Shown: positions 21,812-33,346 of the stretch, piece after piece
Layout of the letters: each line of letters begins with the position of its first letter
How positions within the stretch are numbered: position 1 is the stretch's first letter
NCBI GenBank assembly: GCA_963921795.1
Contig: OY997649.1
Span: 59,516,274-59,580,273 of the forward strand
Length of the DNA: 64,000 nucleotides
Reading direction: 5' to 3'
Origin: Nannobrachium achirus
Lineage: Eukaryota; Chordata; Actinopteri; Myctophiformes; Myctophidae
The notes under the pieces: model-generated
Told to the model about the DNA's origin: nothing
The model's database searches: none
Seen by the model: the letters and a program-made list of their open reading frames with translations, nothing else
Made by a program: the position numbers and the translations under genes

Positions 21812-23360
21812 GGGCTCGCTTCAAGCCAGAAAACAATGGCTATAAAAGCACAACATGTCAAGATCGCAGGCAGTGCTCTCTTTGACGTTATTGACGTCAA
21901 AGATTGGTCCATTTTGTTCCAAAAATGTGTTGTGCAAAAGTTGACCCGCTGGTGGCGCTATAACAGGCCAATGTGAGAAGGTTGGTATCTGTTCCTTGAC
22001 CTATTGGGAATGTGCTTGCAAGATTTCACGCACATCCCAGGCTGTGTTCATGATTTGAGGTGTTTTTGGCTTTGGACACTTTATCGCTGCTTGCAGCTAT
22101 ATTTATTATTATTATTTTATAATTTTTTTGTGTGCACTTCATAGGCATGTTAGATAAAGGTCCTTAGATTGCGTGTAGAATGTTTCATGCAAATTGCAAA
22201 AAAATCCTAGAATAAAAACGGGTTTAAGCGTTTTACAAACTGCTCAAAATTATATAGCGCCCCCCTTTGGCCATTTGGGGTAAGATTGGTTTCAGTGATA
22301 TTTGAACTAACCCTCTACACTATTTTGTCATGAAAATGTGACTTTGCTTGTATGTTTTAGAGGCAGAAGAATAATTTGCATAAAAATGCAATATTGTTTG
22401 AATTATTTAAAAAAGCATGTTTCAATATTAAAGAAATCCGATCTGACAGATCTTTAGATATCGGTCCAAAGTTCATGTAAAAAAAGTTTTGTGCACGTGA
22501 CGCGAAAATTCCAGAATAAAAGCGGGTTTACGCGTTTTACAAACTGCTCAAAATGGCGGAAAATCGAAGGGCGGAGCTTACTTAAAAACGACACAGATGT
22601 CTTCCGCTCGAGTCAAAGCACGCGTGTAACAAGTTGCATGTCTTCAAATGAAACGAGTCATGACTTATGCCCGTTTGAAGTTTGAATTTTCAAACGCTTC
22701 GTATAGCGCCCCCCTTTGGCCGATTGGAATAAAATTGGTTTCAGTGATACTTTGACTAACCCTCTACATCTTTGCCAAATGCCATGAACGTGTAACTTTG
22801 CATGTATGATTTAGAGACCGAAGAATAATTTGCATAAAACCGCAATATTGATTGAATTATTAAAAAATTATATTTCACTTTAAAAAAAATCTGGTTGATC
22901 AATCTCACCGTATTGGTCCAAAGTTCATGTGAAAAAAGTTTCGTGCGCGTAACAAAAAAAACCCAGGAGGAGATAGATTTTTACTGTTTTTCATATTATT
23001 CCGAATTGTGGGAGACCTAAAGGTCAGAGGTCAAAAGTTAGAGGGTAAAAGTTGTTCGGCATGAGGAGACGCATACGTGTATACAGGTTTCATGCCTGTA
23101 CCTCAAACACAGCATGAGCTATACCTGTTCAAAGATCGCACTTTCGAAGGCTTCCTACAGCGCCACCATTTGGCCGATTGCTGTAAAAAGTAATAGCGCA
23201 CTTCGCCACTGTAAACTGAACACATTGATGTTTTTATTTTCATTTTCTCACTAAGTATGTAGGAGTAGAAAGGAACCGAAGTTCCCGTCTACTGTCTGAC
23301 TGACTGATAGATAAATAATGACAATATCTAAAGTGTGCTCGCCTTATAGGCGAGCCCACA
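21812..23360 (-). mobile_element. Family G unit 7 (reversed), near-identical to unit 6
   Basis: Offset to unit 6 is 1547 bp. Shared private variants include acaacatg, ttattgacgtc, aaaaacgacacag and catgcctgtacctc. The 3' hairpin-CTAG is missing: the unit joins its neighbour at gcgagccc/gggctcgc, as if two terminal repeats recombined. Confidence 0.85.
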
Positions 23361-24241
23361 ATGACTCGTTTCGTTTGAAGACATGCAACTTGTTACACGC
23401 GTGCTTTGACTCAAGCGGAAGACATCTGTGTCGTTGTTAAGTAAGCTCCGCCCTTCGATTTTCCGCCATTTTGAGCAGTTTGTAAAACGCGTAAACCCGC
23501 TTTTATTCTGGAATTTTCGCTCCACGTGCACAAAACTTTTTTTACGTGAACTTTGGACCGATATCTAAAGATCTGTCAGATCGGATTTCTTTAAAATTGA
23601 AACATGCTTTTTTAAATAAATTCAATGAATATTGCAGTTTTATGCAAATTATTCTTCTGCCTCTAAATCATACGTGCAAAGTAACATGTTCATGGTATTT
23701 GGCAAAGATGTAGAGTGTTAGTCCAAATATCACTAAAACCAATCTTACCCCAATTGGCCAAAGGGGGGCGCTATATCATTTTGAGCAGTTTGTGAAACGC
23801 TTAAACCCGTTAGGATTTTTTTTGCAATTTGCATGAAACATTCTACACACAATCTAAGGACCTTTATATAATATGCCTATGAAGTGCACACACACACACA
23901 AAAAAATAATAATAATGAATATAGCTGCAAGCAGCGATAAAGTGGCCAAAGCCAAAAACACCTCAAATCATGAACACAGCCTGCAATGTGCGTGAAATCT
24001 TACAAGCACATTCCCAATAGGTCAAGGAACAGATACCACCCTTCTTACATTGGCCTGTTATAGCGCCACCAGCGGGTCAACTTTTGCACAACACATTTTT
24101 GGAACAAAATGGACCAATCTTTGACGTCAGTAACGTCAAAGAGAGCACTGCCTGCGATCTTGACATTTTGTACTTTTATAGCCATTGTTTTCTGGCTTGA
24201 AGCGAGCCCACAATTGTTTCGAAGGAACAATATTTTTCTAG
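23361..24241 (+). mobile_element. Family G unit 4, second part
   Basis: Continues from 18690 with atgactcgtttcgtttgaag and finishes at CTAG 24238-24241 with all usual downstream blocks. Confidence 0.85.
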
Positions 24242-25775
24242 TGACAATATCTAACCGTCATATCAAGTTCTCCTCAAAACTTCGGTTCCTTTCTACTCCT
24301 ACATACTTAGACAGAAAATGAAAATAAAAACATCAATGTGTTCAGCTTACAGTGGCGAAGTGTGCTATTATTTTTTACAGCAATCGGCCAAATGGTGGCG
24401 CTGTAGGAAGCCTTCGAAAGTGCGAACTTTGAACAGATAGAGCTCATGCTCTGTTATACGTACAGTCATGAAACCTGTATACACGTATGCGTCTCCTCAT
24501 GCCGAACAACTTTTACCCTCTAACTTTTGACCTCTGACCTTTAGATCCCCCAGAATTTTGAATTATATAAAAAACAGTAAAAATCTATCTCCTCCTGGGA
24601 TTTTTGCGTTACGCGCACAAAACTTTTTTCACATGAACTTTGGACCAATACGGTCAAACTAGTCTGGTCGGATTTCTTTTAAAGTGAAATATAATTTTTT
24701 AATAATTCAATCAATATTGCGGTTTTATGCAAATTATTCTTCGGCCTCTAAATCATACATGCAAAGTTACACGTTCATGGCATTTGGCAAAGATGTAGAG
24801 GGTTAGTCAAAGTATCACTGAAACCAATTTTATTCCAATCGGCCAAAGGGGGGCGCTATACGAAGCGTTTGAAAATTCAAACTTCAAACGGGCATAAGTC
24901 ATGACTCGTTTCGTTTTAAGACATGCAACTTGTTTACACGCGTGCTTTGACTCAAGCGGAAGACATCTGTGTCGTTGTTAAGTAAGCTCCGCCCTACGAT
25001 TTTCCGCCATTTTGAGCAGTTTGTAAAACACGTAAACCCGCTTTTATTCTGGAATTTTTGCGACACGTGCACAAAACTTTTTTTACGTGAACTTGGGACC
25101 GATATCTAAAGATCTGTCAGATCGGATTTCTTTAAAATTACAACATGCTTTTTTAAATAAATTCAATGAATATTGCAGTTTTATGCAAATTATTCTTCTG
25201 CCTCTAAATCATACATGCAAAGTAACATGTTCATGGCATTTGGCAAAGATGTAGATTGTTAGTCCAAATATCACTAAAACCAATCTTACCCCAATTGGCC
25301 AAAGGGGGGCGCTATATCATTTTGAGCAGTTTGTGAAACACTTAAACTCGTTAGGATTTTTTTTAGCAATTTGCATAAAACATTCTACACACAATCTAAG
25401 GACCTTTATCTAATATGCCTATGAAGTGCACACACACAAAAAAAAATAATAATAAATATAGCTGCAAGCAGCAATAAAGTGGCCAAAGCCAAAAACACCT
25501 CAAATCATCAACACAGCCTGCAATGTGCGTGAAATCTTGCAAGCACATTCCCAATAGGTCAAGGAACAGATACCCTTCTTACATTGGCCTGTTATAGCGC
25601 CACCAGCGGGTCAACTTTTGCACAACACATTTTTGGAACAAAATGGACCAATCTTTGACGTCAGTAACGTCAAAGAGAGCACTGCCTTCGATCTTGACAT
25701 TTTGTACTTTTATAGCCATTGTTTTCTGGCTTGAAGCGAGCCCACAATTGTTTCGAAGGAACAATATTTTTCTAG
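24242..25775 (+). mobile_element. Family G unit 8
   Basis: Begins tgacaatatctaaccgtc directly after the preceding CTAG and ends at CTAG 25772-25775. Complete internal block order. Confidence 0.8.
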
Positions 25776-25904
25776 TGACAATATCTAACCGTCATATCAA
25801 GTTCTCCTCAAAACTTCGGTTCCTTTCTACTCCTACATACTTAGTGAGAAAATGAAAATAAAAACATCAATGTGTTCAGTTTACAGTGGCGAAGTGTGCT
25901 ATTA
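25776..25904 (+). mobile_element. Family G unit 9, truncated 5' piece
   Basis: Only the first ~130 bp (tgacaatatctaaccgtc to gaagtgtgctattat) before a new leader palindrome begins. Confidence 0.75.
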
Positions 25905-27497
25905 TTGTGGGCTCGCCTATAAGGCGAGCACACTTTAGATATTGTCATTATTTATCTATCAGTCAGTCAGTCAGTCAGTCAGACAGTAGACGGGAACTTC
26001 GGTTCCTTTCTACTCCTACATACTTAGTGAGAAAATGAAAATAAAAACATCAATGTGTTCAGTTTACAGTGGCGAAGTGCGCTATTATTTTTTATAGCAA
26101 TCGGCCAAATGGTGGCGCTGCACGAAGCCTTCGAAAGTGCGATCTTTGAACAGGTATAGCTCATGCTGTGTTATACATACAGCCATGAAACCTGTATACA
26201 CTTATGCGTCTCCTCATGCCGAACAACTTTTACCCTCTAACTTTTGACCTCTGACCTTTAGGTCTCCCACAATTCGGAATTATATGAAAAACAGTAAAAA
26301 TCTATCTCCTCCTGGGATTTTCGCGTCAAGTGCACAAAACTTTTTTCACATGAACTTTGGACCAATACGGTCAGATTGATCAACCAGATTTTTTTTAAAG
26401 TGAAATATTATTTTTTAATGATTCAATCAATATTGCGGTTTTATGCAAATTATTCTTCGGCCTCTAAATCATACATGCAAAGTTACACGTTCATGGCATT
26501 TGGCAAAGATGTGGAGGGTTAGTCAAAGTATCACTGAAACCAATTTTATTCCAATCGGCCAAAGGGGGGCGCTATACGAAGCGTTTGAAAATTCAAACTT
26601 CAAACGGGCATAAGTCATGACTCGTTTTGTTTGAAGACATGCAACTTGTTACACGCGTGCTTTGACTCGAGCGGAAGACATCTGTGTCGTTGTTAAGTAA
26701 GCTCCGCCCTTCGATTTTCCGCCATATTGAGCAGTTTGTAAAACGCGTAAACCCGCTTTTATTCTGGAATTTTCGCTCCACGTGCACAAAACTTTTTTTA
26801 CGTGAACTTTGGACCGATATCTAAAGATCTGTCAGATCGGATTTCTTTAAAATTGAAACATGCTTTTTTAAATAAATTCAATGAATATTGCAGTTTTATG
26901 CAAATTATTCTTCTGCCTCTAAATCATACATGCAAAGTAACATGTTCATAGCAATTGGCAAAGATGTAGAGTGTTAGTCCAAATATCACTAAAACCAATC
27001 TTACCCCAATTGGCCAAAGGGGGCGCTATATCATTTTGAGCAGTTTGTGAAACGCTTAAACCCGTTAGTTTTTTTTTCTCGCAATTTGCATGAAACATTC
27101 TACACACAATCTAAGGACCTTTATCTAATATGCCTATGAAGTGCACACAAACAAAAAATATAATAATAATTATAAATATAGCTGCAAGCAGCGATAAAGT
27201 AGCCAAGGCCAAAAACACCTCAAATCATGAACACAGCCTGCAATGTGCGTGAAATCTTGCAAGCACATTCCCAATAGGTCAAGGAACAGATACCACCCTT
27301 CTCACATTGGCCTGTTATAGCGCCACCAGCGGGTCAACTTTTGCACAACACATTTTTGGAACAAAATGGACCAATCTTTGACGTCAGTAACGTCAAAGAG
27401 AGCACTGCCTGCGATCTTGACATTTTGTGCTTTTATAGCCATTGTTTTCTGGCTTGAAGCGAGCCCACAATTGTTTCGAAGGAACAATATTTTCTAG
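25905..27497 (+). mobile_element. Family G unit 10 with leader
   Basis: Leader TTGTGGGCTCGCC at 25905, a (CAGT)n/(TCAG)n tract, the full body and CTAG 27494-27497. Confidence 0.8.
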
Positions 27498-29037
27498 TTT
27501 ATCTATCAGGCAGTCATATCAAGTATCAAAAAACTTCGGTTCCTTTCTACTCCTACATACTTAGTGAGAAAATGAAAATAAAAACATCAATGTGTTCAGT
27601 TTACAGTGGCGAAGTGTGCTATTATTTTTTATAGCAATCGGCCAAATGGTGGCGCTGTAGGAAGCCTTCGAAAGTGCGAACTTTGAACAGGTATAGCTCA
27701 TGCTGTGTTTTAGGTACAGCCATGAAACCTGTATACACGTATGCGTCTCCTCATGCCGAACAACTTTTACCCTCTAACTTTTGACCTCTGACCTTTAGGT
27801 CTCCCACAATTCGGAATTATATGAAAAACAGTAAAAATCTATCTCCTCCTGGGATTTTCGCGTCAAGTGCACAAAACTTTTTTCACATGAACTTTGGACC
27901 AATACGGTTAAACTAATCTCGGCGGATTTCTTTTAAAGTGAAATATAATTTTTTAATGATTCAATCAATATTGCGGTTTTATGCAAATTATTCTTCGGCC
28001 TCTAAATCATACATGCAAAGTTACACGTTCATGGCATTTGGCAAAGATGTGGAGGGTTAGTCAAAGTATCACTGAAACCAATTTTATTCCAATCGGCCAA
28101 AGGGGGGCGCTATACGAAGCGTCTGAAAATTCAAACTTCAAACGGGCATAAGTCATGACTCGTTTCGTTTGAAGACATGCAACTTGTTACACGTGTGCTT
28201 TGACTCAAGCGGAAGACATCTGTGTCGTTGTTAAGTAAGCTCCGCCCTTTAATTTTCCGCCATTTTGAGCAGTTTGTAAAACGCGTAAACCCGCTTTTAT
28301 TCTGGAATTTTCGCGTCACGTGCACAAAACTTTTTTTACGTGAACTTTGGACCGATATCTAAAGATCTGTCAGATCGGATTTCTTTAACATTGAAACATG
28401 CTTTTTTAAATAATTCAAACAATATTGCATTTTTATGCAAATTATTCTTCTGCCTCTAAAACATACATGCAAAGTCACATTTTCATGACAAAATAGTGTA
28501 GAGGGTTAGTTCAAATATCACTGAAACCAATCTTACCCCAAATGGCCAAAGGGGGGCGCTATATAATTTTGAGCAGTTTGTAAAACGCTTAAACCCGTTT
28601 TTATTCTAGGATTTTTTTTGCAATTTGCATGAAACATTCTACACGCAATCTAAGGACCTTTATCTAACATGCCTATGAAGTGCACACAAAAAAATTATAA
28701 AATAATAATAATAAATATAGCTGCAAGCAGCGATAAAGTGTCCAAAGCCAAAAACACCTCAAATCATGAACACAGCCTGGGATGTGCGTGAAATCTTGCA
28801 AGCACATTCCCAATAGGTCAAGGAACAGATACCAACCTTCTCACATTGGCCTGTTATAGCGCCACCAGCGGGTCAACTTTTGCACAACACATTTTTGGAA
28901 CAAAATGGACCAATCTTTGACGTCAGTAACGTCAAAGAGAGCAATGCCTGCGATCTTGACATTTTGTGCTTTTATAGCCATTGTTTTCTGGCTTGAAGCG
29001 AGCCCACAATTGTTTCGAAGGAACAATATTTTTCTAG
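27498..29037 (+). mobile_element. Family G unit 11, last in array
   Basis: Starts tttatctatcaggcagtc, ends with gcgagcccacaa, the hairpin and CTAG 29034-29037. It is followed directly by family-A sequence. Confidence 0.8.
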
Positions 29038-29456
29038 TTGTAATTCAAATCTTGCTTCTGGGGGGGTCCCTGGAACTAAATATTTTGAAATGGGGGTCTG
29101 TGGCCAAATACATATCATTTTGGGGGTTCCTTCACATGAAAAGGTTTGAGCACCACTGACAAAGAAACATAGGTTTTTTCAAAAAAACGATTTGAAATAT
29201 TCAAATACTTTTTTGTTCATGATTTCTCAAAAATAGCAGATCTACAAGCTTGTATATCTGCTATTTTTCAATAGTTAAAGCACAAAATATGAAGAACATT
29301 CATGGGGGACCCGCAGTGAATCTTGCCGCGCTGTGTGCTTTTAAATCTGCTGTTTTTCAATAGTTAAAGGCAAGCACAAAATATGAAGAACATACATGGG
29401 GGGGCCCGCAGTGAACCCTTGTACCCAGGGCCCAGAATTTGGTGCGGCGCCCCTGC
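29038..29456 (+). mobile_element. Family A MITE, right part (continues 11440-11627)
   Basis: Resumes at ttgtaattcaaatcttgc and runs through the core, a hairpin reduced to its outer arms (29226-29270), a repeated tail (cttttaaatctgctg...acatacatgg) and ends GTGCGGCGCCCCTG. Flanks agtgcagc (before 11440) and agtgcaac (29457) match 7 of 8, so a hAT-type duplication spans the whole 18-kb compound. Confidence 0.8.
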
Positions 29457-29672
29457 AGTGCAACTTAAGTGCTTGCAGTGAGTGCAGAGAGAGGGAGGGA
29501 GGTTAAAGAGCCCAACACCCTGCTGAGCTCCTCTCGTAAACAATGATTAAGGCACCTCAAGCCGCGTGGCTGCGCCCACTCTTTACCACTCACCTCACAC
29601 CAGCCCATAATTAGCCGGGGCTTTGCTTTTTACTACCGGCTTTAGTGTCGTAAAATTAACACTTTTCTTTTT

Positions 29673-29709
<37 letters not shown>

Positions 29710-29933
29710 GGAACATAGGACCCGAGTGCACTGTGCGCGTGCACGCACGCACGCACACACACATGCACTGCGGTTAAGGGGGTTTAACAAGCTCTCTCCT
29801 GGGTGGACTGTTTTCTCTCACATGTAGGAAAAGGAGGCCGGGGTTCCTGCAGACTGACAACTGCCTCGCACAATAAGAGCGAAATAGAGAGAGAGAGGAG
29901 AGAGACAGAGACGAGGCTAAGGAAAGGTATAAG
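29457..29933. other. Unique island, possible conserved non-coding DNA
   Basis: Non-repetitive sequence with TAATTA-like motifs (cataattagccgg) and balanced composition, followed by (CT)n at 29679-29704, an ACGC/CA tract at 29741-29763 and a GA tract at 29887-29905. No gene supported; conservation can only be guessed. Confidence 0.35.
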
Positions 29934-30283
29934 TAGGGATGGGACCATATGAAAATTTCATATCACGATTATTGTGACAAAAGAAATCGTGATTTACGAT
30001 ATATATTGCGATAATCAAAATCCATTATCCTGGGTTGGAACATTTGCCAAAAAATAGCAGATCTACAAGCTCACAACGCGTCACAACTATTATAAGTAGG
30101 CCTACCATTTACCAATTATAGAGGGTTTAAGTAGCACCGGATATGCAGCTCGGCAACTAAAAGGTGAATTGATCCCAGTGCATGACGGAGGACGATATCA
30201 CGATAAATGAGAACGACACGATACGATTAAACGTTTTTCTTATCACGATCAACGATATAATATCGCTTATCGTCCCATCCCTA
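29934..30283 (+). mobile_element. Family F hAT-type MITE with perfect 8-bp duplication
   Basis: TAGGGATGGGACCATAT at the start and ATCGTCCCATCCCTA at the end are inverted. ggtataag flanks both sides (29926-29933 and 30284-30291), an 8-bp target duplication as in hAT elements. Contains one hairpin arm (tttgccaaaaaatagcag then atctacaagctcacaacgcg, 30043-30080) whose mate is lost. No coding frame. Confidence 0.9.
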
Positions 30284-30540
30284 GGTATAAGGCAGGAGAA
30301 GACCGAGTCACGGCAAAGGAGGGAAGGAAGTTGAGAGGATAGCTAGAGCCAAACGGGCTGTTTAACCACTTTCATGTTTTAGCCAGGATACGGACACTGG
30401 TCCCTCCGCACGAGTGCTAAAATATTTACAATCGAGCCTAATGCTAGAGGAAGGTGAATTATTTCCTTTTAGTTTCATGCAGTAGGCCTACAGTACCTCT
30501 GCCCCACACATCAGGATCTAGACATGTTTCAATAAAAGAG
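30284..30540. other. Unrecognised unique stretch
   Basis: No repeat or gene recognised. Confidence 0.5.
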
Positions 30541-30785
30541 TATATCGTCACTGTCGGGCAGAAACCTCGTATCTCCAAGTTTCAAATTTGATTTTTTTTT
30601 TCTCGCAAAGCAAAGCCCTGCTTCATCATACAAGGCCATTGCACAAAAGTAGTGAAAACAGCCGATCTACAAGCACACAACGCCTCGCACCGCGAGGCGT
30701 TGTGTGATTGTAGATCGTCTGTTTTCACTAGTTTAAATCATTTTTAAAATGATTTTTGGACATCCACCTGACACTGACGATATAG
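30541..30785 (+). mobile_element. Family B MITE, full length
   Basis: Begins TATATCGTCACTGTCGGGC and ends CACTGACGATATA. The central hairpin 30652-30728 pairs gtgaaaacagccgatctac / aagcacacaacgcctcgc with its complement, almost perfectly. The right end is shortened relative to other copies (the aaacaaacgg part is missing). Confidence 0.85.
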
Positions 30786-31449
30786 CACAGTAGTTGTGTT
30801 AGTTATCGTATTGACATACTCTTATACCTCACAGATTGGTTGAAATAACATTACATCCACACACATAAAAAAAAACAGTTATGGATTGCAGGTTTAAGCC
30901 ATGATCGAGCTGAAAAATGTTTCCCCCTCAATTTTCGCCAATAATAACCTGCCCAAAAATAAGGACACCATAAAGTGAAAGTGCTTAATGAGGAGGGACT
31001 ACGGGGGGGTAAAGGAAACTTTAGACGGAAATCGTCTGAGAGTTTTATAGAAAATGGAGACGGCAGCAGGGGTAAGGAAAGGTAAGGCAGGAGAAGAAGC
31101 CAACGTCGGGGAGAGAGAGGAGGAGGAGGAGGGGAGTCAGGCGAGGTGGAATGGGGCTGTTTAACCCTGCAAGGCCCACTGTCGCTTTTTGGACACATTT
31201 TTATTTTATCAAAAAAAAAGAGTTTAAATAATTTGTTTTCCTGTTCACATTAACATCACCAATGGATCCTATTTTTTAGTATTACAATGTATTAATATTA
31301 TTATTTTTTTATTAATGCCATTGGCCACAATATTTGCATATACATACCCCCCACAGAGGCTGACATTCACACAACTTCAAGATCTCTGGAGTCCAGAGTC
31401 TGGACGAACAATATCTCACCTTTTCACTGAAGCTATAGGGTGGGCCAAA
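30786..31449. other. Unrecognised, purine-rich then AT-rich stretch
   Basis: AGGAGG-rich at 31080-31140, then AT-rich. A minus-strand frame over 30851-31198 is low-complexity proline/serine-rich translation and is not taken as a gene. Confidence 0.45.
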
Positions 31450-31591
31450 TGTAGTTCTAAGAGCGGCCATTTCTTGGGTAAACACAGCCTTACACAGGTG
31501 TTCTGATTAGACTATAGCATTAGTTCTATGCAATCAAACAATTGAAACACCTGTGTTTTTTACCCAAGAAATGGCCGCTAAGGACTACAAT
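31450..31591. repeat. Fold-back palindrome
   Basis: agcggccatttcttgggta (31462-31480) is repeated in exact complement at 31561-31579, acacaggtgtt (31492-31502) at 31546-31556, and the flanks gtagttctaag/ctaaggactac also pair. A ~140-bp hairpin with a short unpaired centre. Probably a fold-back MITE; family unknown. Confidence 0.75.
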
Positions 31592-32546
31592 GACGTAGGC
31601 GCTGGCACACACTATACCTCACAATAACATAATTAAAATGCCTGTAATATTTTTTTTTGGTGATCATTAGAATGTCTAGAACATGTACATATGTTATTAT
31701 TGTGAAAAATATCCCCAAAATGTAAATTAGAGCATGATTTATGATTTATGAATTATATGGCTATAAAACCTTACAAAAACATTTTCCTCTGATTAGGACT
31801 CTTACACCACCATCAGATTTTTTTTTATTATTATTCTTTTTTTGGCCGGTAGAAATGAATTCGGGCCTAGCAGGGTTAAAGAGGAGGATTAGGTCTCCAT
31901 GTGGAGCCGTTTATCCTGAGGAGCAGAGGGAGAGGAGATAAAGCTCGCTGGGGCCCCACGCGGCCCCTCAGACGGACCCCGTGCCAGGGGAACAGCTTAC
32001 CCCAGCCTTGTGCCCAGCAGATGAATAGGATTTAAGCAAAAGTAGATTTCGCTGAACTCTTTTGTCTTTCCTTCCCATTGCATCCGTCCTCCTCCCGTCT
32101 GGAGAAAACTTTCTCCAATTCCGAGGGGCTGAACCTAAAACAACCGCACACAGCGGAGACAATGGCCTGCGCTCGGGGTGAACTAGGTTTGCAGGAAGGG
32201 ACGAGCGGCCGCGGGGAGGGAGGTTTAGTTTCGGAGGAGGAGGAGGAGGATCTTTTGGGGGGTTGGTTGGCATGCGTGTGGGCAAAGGCCTGCTTGTAAG
32301 ATGTGGGAAAAGTGATTCATAATAACGAAAACCTCCGGGGATCCGTTTGCGAGACACAGCGCGTTGTGAATTAAATATATAAATATAGATCTGTTCTGGA
32401 CTGGACTGGACGTACTGTTGGGGTCCTGTGAGTTCTGCAAACAACAGAACAACAACAACTTTTCTACAACTATTTATTTTCGCCCCCCAGATCCAACCTT
32501 TGCCATAGAAAGCAAGGAAGAAATGACCTTTCTCAAAATGAACATT
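31592..32546. other. Unrecognised unique stretch
   Basis: AT-rich to 31870, then GC-rich with ggaggagg tracts. A long minus-strand frame begins inside the family-B element to the right and has no domain. No gene supported. Confidence 0.45.
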
Positions 32547-33346
32547 TGAAACCTCGTATCTCCAAGTTTCAAATTTGTACATTTTTTTCGCAAAGTAAAG
32601 CACTGCTCCATCATACAAGGCCATCACACAAAAGTACTGAAAACAGCAGATCTACATGCACACAGTGGCGGCCGGCAGGGGGGGCTAGCGGGGCGATTGC
32701 ACAGGGCGGCACTTTGCGGGGGCGCATGAAGAAGAAAAAGAAAAAAAAAAGTAGAGTGAAGGCCGTGCAAACAGTCCACTCCTTGTCTGTTTATATCAGA
32801 CCGAATACAACAACACCACCTGGTGGTAGTGAAAGAGGCTGGCAGCTCCAAGCAATACACTCCGCCCCCCCCCCCCCCCCCCCCCCCTCCCCTCCTCGTG
32901 ATGTCATATCCACGCGCCAGTATTGAAATTGAAAACAACATCTGAAAGCATGGATTTCTTCACTACTTCACTACTGTGCGTGACTGTGAAACAACCATTT
33001 CTCCTGCAGCCCAGGGTAAGACAGTCAGATCATGCTTTTATAAACCCTATTATATTAAGCCCAAAATGGTTCTGCCGCCGTGTAGAACCGAACCGATTTT
33101 AACTTAAAAAAATGCATAATTTGCCCGCAAATATCCGATTTTTCCGGCGCTATACTACCTCGCACCTCGCTATACTACCTCGCTATATACGTACGAACCG
33201 CCACTGCATGCACACAACGCCTCGCGGTGCGAGGCGTTTTGTGCTTGTAGATCGGCTGTTTTCACTAGTTTAAATCGTTTTAAAAATGATAAATACAAAA
33301 CAAACGGTTTTGGACATACAAGGTTTCCACCCGACAACGACGATAT
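32547..33346 (+). mobile_element. Family B MITE split by a hAT element in its hairpin
   Basis: Left part gaaacctcgtatctccaag to agcagatctacatgcaca; right part catgcacacaacgcctcgc to ccacccgacaacgacgatat. Removing the 544-bp insert and one copy of its 8-bp duplication restores a family-B hairpin. Confidence 0.9.
32663..33206. mobile_element. hAT-type non-autonomous element (CAGTGGCGG ends)
   Basis: CAGTGGCGG at the start and CCGCCACTG at the end are exact inverted repeats. catgcaca occurs immediately on both sides (32655-32662 and 33207-33214), an 8-bp target duplication. Contains a poly-C run (32863-32887). No transposase frame. Inserted in the tip of a family-B hairpin. Confidence 0.92.

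Larger units (their letters stand above)
18691..23360 (-). mobile_element. Inverted three-unit family G block nested in unit 4
   Basis: In its own orientation the block starts TTGTGGGCTCGCCTATAAGG and ends ...AACAATATTTTTCTAG, the same termini as the whole array. It splits unit 4 between cgagtca and tgacttat (complement strand) with no target duplication; the joint is ambiguous by one base. This fits Helitron insertion at an A/T junction. It contains three reversed units. Confidence 0.8.
11628..29037 (+). mobile_element. 17.4-kb Helitron-like compound array (family G)
   Basis: Starts TTGTGGGCTCGCCTATAAGG (a small palindrome closed by CGAGC) and ends GCGAGCCCACAA, a hairpin ATTGTTTC-GAA-GGAACAAT, ATTTTT, then CTAG. 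An inverted repeat at the very 5' end but set back from the 3' end, a 3' hairpin before a CTRR terminus and no target duplication are features of Helitrons, notably the Helentron/Helitron2 type with asymmetric terminal repeats. Inside are about ten ~1.54-kb units, head to tail, each ending in the same hairpin-CTAG, plus nested element H and an inverted three-unit block. No Rep/helicase frame, so non-autonomous. Helitron assignment is inferred from termini only. Confidence 0.7.

Noticed and set aside
13956-28325. Recurring 61- and 64-codon frames, one pair per Helitron-like unit, in whichever strand the unit lies
   Set aside because: They recur because the unit recurs; differences are not synonymous-biased in any way I can see, and the frame crosses the terminal hairpin. 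No known domain.
31968-32627. 219-codon minus-strand frame
   Set aside because: Starts inside a family-B MITE and runs through low-complexity proline-rich sequence; no domain, no splice context.
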